Positions 62,813 through 64,000 of a DNA stretch of 64,000 bases are shown in pieces. Position 1 is the first letter of the stretch, and each line of letters begins with the position of its first letter. The position numbers were made by a program, and so were the translations under genes. The notes under the pieces were generated by a model. That model was given only the letters and a program-made list of their open reading frames with translations. It was not told where the DNA came from and did no database searches. Source of the stretch: Shewanella canadensis (lineage in GTDB: Bacteria; Pseudomonadota; Gammaproteobacteria; Enterobacterales; Shewanellaceae); NCBI RefSeq assembly GCF_003966225.1, contig NZ_RXNU01000011.1:94738-158737 (forward strand), in the 5' to 3' direction.

Positions 62813-63493
62813 ATGCCTGTACAGGAACTATATTCCACTCCCTCGCCGTCGATAAGCGTTAATTCAAGTGGTTACACAAAGAGTGAAGAAACGGCAAACA
62901 GCATGAGCCATGCTCTGGGTGTAATAGCCGGGATAATCGGTCTTATTTTCTCCTTGCTCAAAGGGCAAGAGACATTAACTAATATTCAGTTAATCGGTGT
63001 TGTCATCTATTGTGCCAGCATCATACTGCTTTTCGCCTGTTCTACTCTGTACCACTCAGTGTCAGATCCATCGTTGAAACATAAACTTAAAATCGCAGAC
63101 CATTGCGCCATCTATTTCTTGATTGCGGGAACCTATACCCCCTTGATGTTGATCGCACTCACGGGCACTCAAGCAACGGTGATCTTAATTTCAATTTGGT
63201 CTTTAGCCTTGGGTGGCGTGCTTTTTAAAACCCTGTTTATCCATCGTTTCAAGAAATTTAGTGTCGTCCTTTATCTGATTATGGGATGGTTATGTATGAC
63301 CGTCATCACTGATCTGACTGCGGCCATGTCTCCTCTGGGTTTCCAGTTATTGTTAACTGGCGGGATTTTTTACAGTCTGGGGGTTGTCTTTTATGTGGGC
63401 AAAAAAATCCCTTATAACCATGCTATCTGGCACCTGTTCGTATTAGGTGGCGCAATAAGCCATTTCCTTTGTGTTTATCTGACACTCATCTAA
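62813..63493 (+). CDS. trhA: Hemolysin III / TrhA-family membrane protein
   Basis: A 226-aa seven-helix membrane protein of the PAQR/hemolysin III family. Conserved positions are SMSHALG near residue 37, STLYHSV in TM3, DHCAIYFLIAGTYTP near residue 100 and NHAIWHLFVLGGAISHF near the C-terminus. These hold the Ser, Asp and His residues expected to bind zinc. A TTG 27 bases upstream is an alternative start. In E. coli the homologue is tied to membrane homeostasis. The FabR-like palindrome upstream suggests control by membrane fatty acid state. Confidence 0.9.
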   Translation: MPVQELYSTPSPSISVNSSGYTKSEETANSMSHALGVIAGIIGLIFSLLKGQETLTNIQLIGVVIYCASIILLFACSTLYHSVSDPSLKHKLKIADHCAIYFLIAGTYTPLMLIALTGTQATVILISIWSLALGGVLFKTLFIHRFKKFSVVLYLIMGWLCMTVITDLTAAMSPLGFQLLLTGGIFYSLGVVFYVGKKIPYNHAIWHLFVLGGAISHFLCVYLTLI

Positions 63494-64000
63494 ATTGGCC
63501 GATAAGATAACTATTCTTCTAGACTAGGAATGTCGACAAGGAATGTCGAAAAGGGCCTCTATCGGACGATTCGTCATCTCATTAATACGCGCTTAGCAAT
63601 TCACAACATCGCTTTATTAAGCTTCCTACCTCCCTCTCCGCTTCACTAAGCTTGCACTCTTCAAATCCATCGACCCTCCATGCATGATTTCGTCACGCAA
63701 CAGCTATTTCCATAGATATCACCTATTCGCCTACTGCCACTCCTATCAAAACAGATTGTTTTCCCATATACGAATCAATTGCTTTCTCTTATACGAATAA
63801 ATTGAATTTAGTACACCTCTAATTGTATCAACATTTAAGAGTCACCCATAAACACACCAAAATAATTAACAACTGCGTATTCCGGCGATTGCGATCACTC
63901 ATTTCGGTTTAATCCGATCACCTAAATCATCTTTTCTCTCTTCCCCTTATTTTTACCCTAAGTGATCGGATTGCGCCAGTTTTCTCATCGATTCACCACC
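63494..64000. other. Gene-free right edge with a spaced inverted repeat
   Basis: No supported gene. AATCCGATCAC (63911-63921) and its exact inverse GTGATCGGATT (63962-63972) are separated by 40 bases. The stretch is pyrimidine-rich on the plus strand. It may be the regulatory region of a gene beyond the window. Confidence 0.5.

Overview
The window reads as chromosomal DNA of a marine gammaproteobacterium, most probably a Shewanella. The evidence is the gene content and order: a rhombosortase after queC, a VC2046/SO_2500-family gene, the rsx/rnf operon followed by nth, aspS-yebC-ruvCAB, cmoAB, a TonB receptor and several GGDEF/EAL proteins. Long arrays of identical tRNA genes and short ATACCAAT-type extragenic repeats also fit. 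The species cannot be named from the sequence alone. There is no prophage, CRISPR array, complete insertion sequence or rRNA operon.

Layout. 1-3.7 kb: minus-strand genes for a cut-off serine esterase, an OsmC-type protein, a cation-efflux protein, a small unknown and a DsbA-fold protein. 4-6.8 kb: a plus-strand pair of FAD-dependent oxidoreductases. 7-14 kb: an M2-type metallopeptidase lipoprotein, SmrA-like, an NTF2-like secreted protein, YchJ, a GAF-PAS-GGDEF-EAL protein and two small conserved genes. 14-22.6 kb: four identical tRNA-Tyr genes, a 265-bp MITE-like element, a PLP enzyme, divergent queE/queC, rrtA, uvrB, a 1.3-kb gene-free stretch and seven identical tRNA-Asn genes. 22.7-32.4 kb: a degenerate GGDEF-EAL membrane protein, rsxABCDGE (rsxC carries a 147-bp tandem repeat), nth, a tiny YnhF-like membrane protein and gloA. 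32.5-44 kb: a TonB receptor, a 1.2-kb gene-free stretch with a (GGGTT)n run, ruvB-ruvA-ruvC-yebC-aspS and a three-sensor GGDEF protein. 44-53.4 kb: cmoA, cmoB, then a five-gene cluster (retropepsin-like lipoprotein, inactive transglutaminase/7TM protein, RimK-like ATP-grasp ligase, catalytically dead M3-like protein, DUF3541-like protein), a VOC protein and a LysR regulator. 53.4-62.3 kb: a SprA-type putative metalloprotease with a small partner, then thiC-thiDE-thiF-thiS-thiG-thiH behind a TPP riboswitch. 62.7-63.5 kb: a hemolysin III/TrhA-family protein behind a FabR-like palindrome. The last 0.5 kb holds no gene.

How the genes work together. Three physiological modules are clear. One is wobble-base tRNA modification: queE and queC for queuosine, cmoA and cmoB for cmo5U, with the Q-receiving tRNA-Tyr and tRNA-Asn arrays flanking the que genes. 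The second is redox and DNA maintenance (Rsx, Nth, UvrB, RuvABC). The third is thiamine biosynthesis under TPP control. The least understood part is the 46.0-52.0 kb envelope cluster. Its first three genes are a recurrent set predicted to make or process a peptide-like modification; here they are joined by a pseudo-M3 peptidase and a second secreted protein in the same tightly packed run. That cluster, the MITE-like element, the G-quadruplex-capable repeat and the degenerate c-di-GMP proteins are the best places for a second look.
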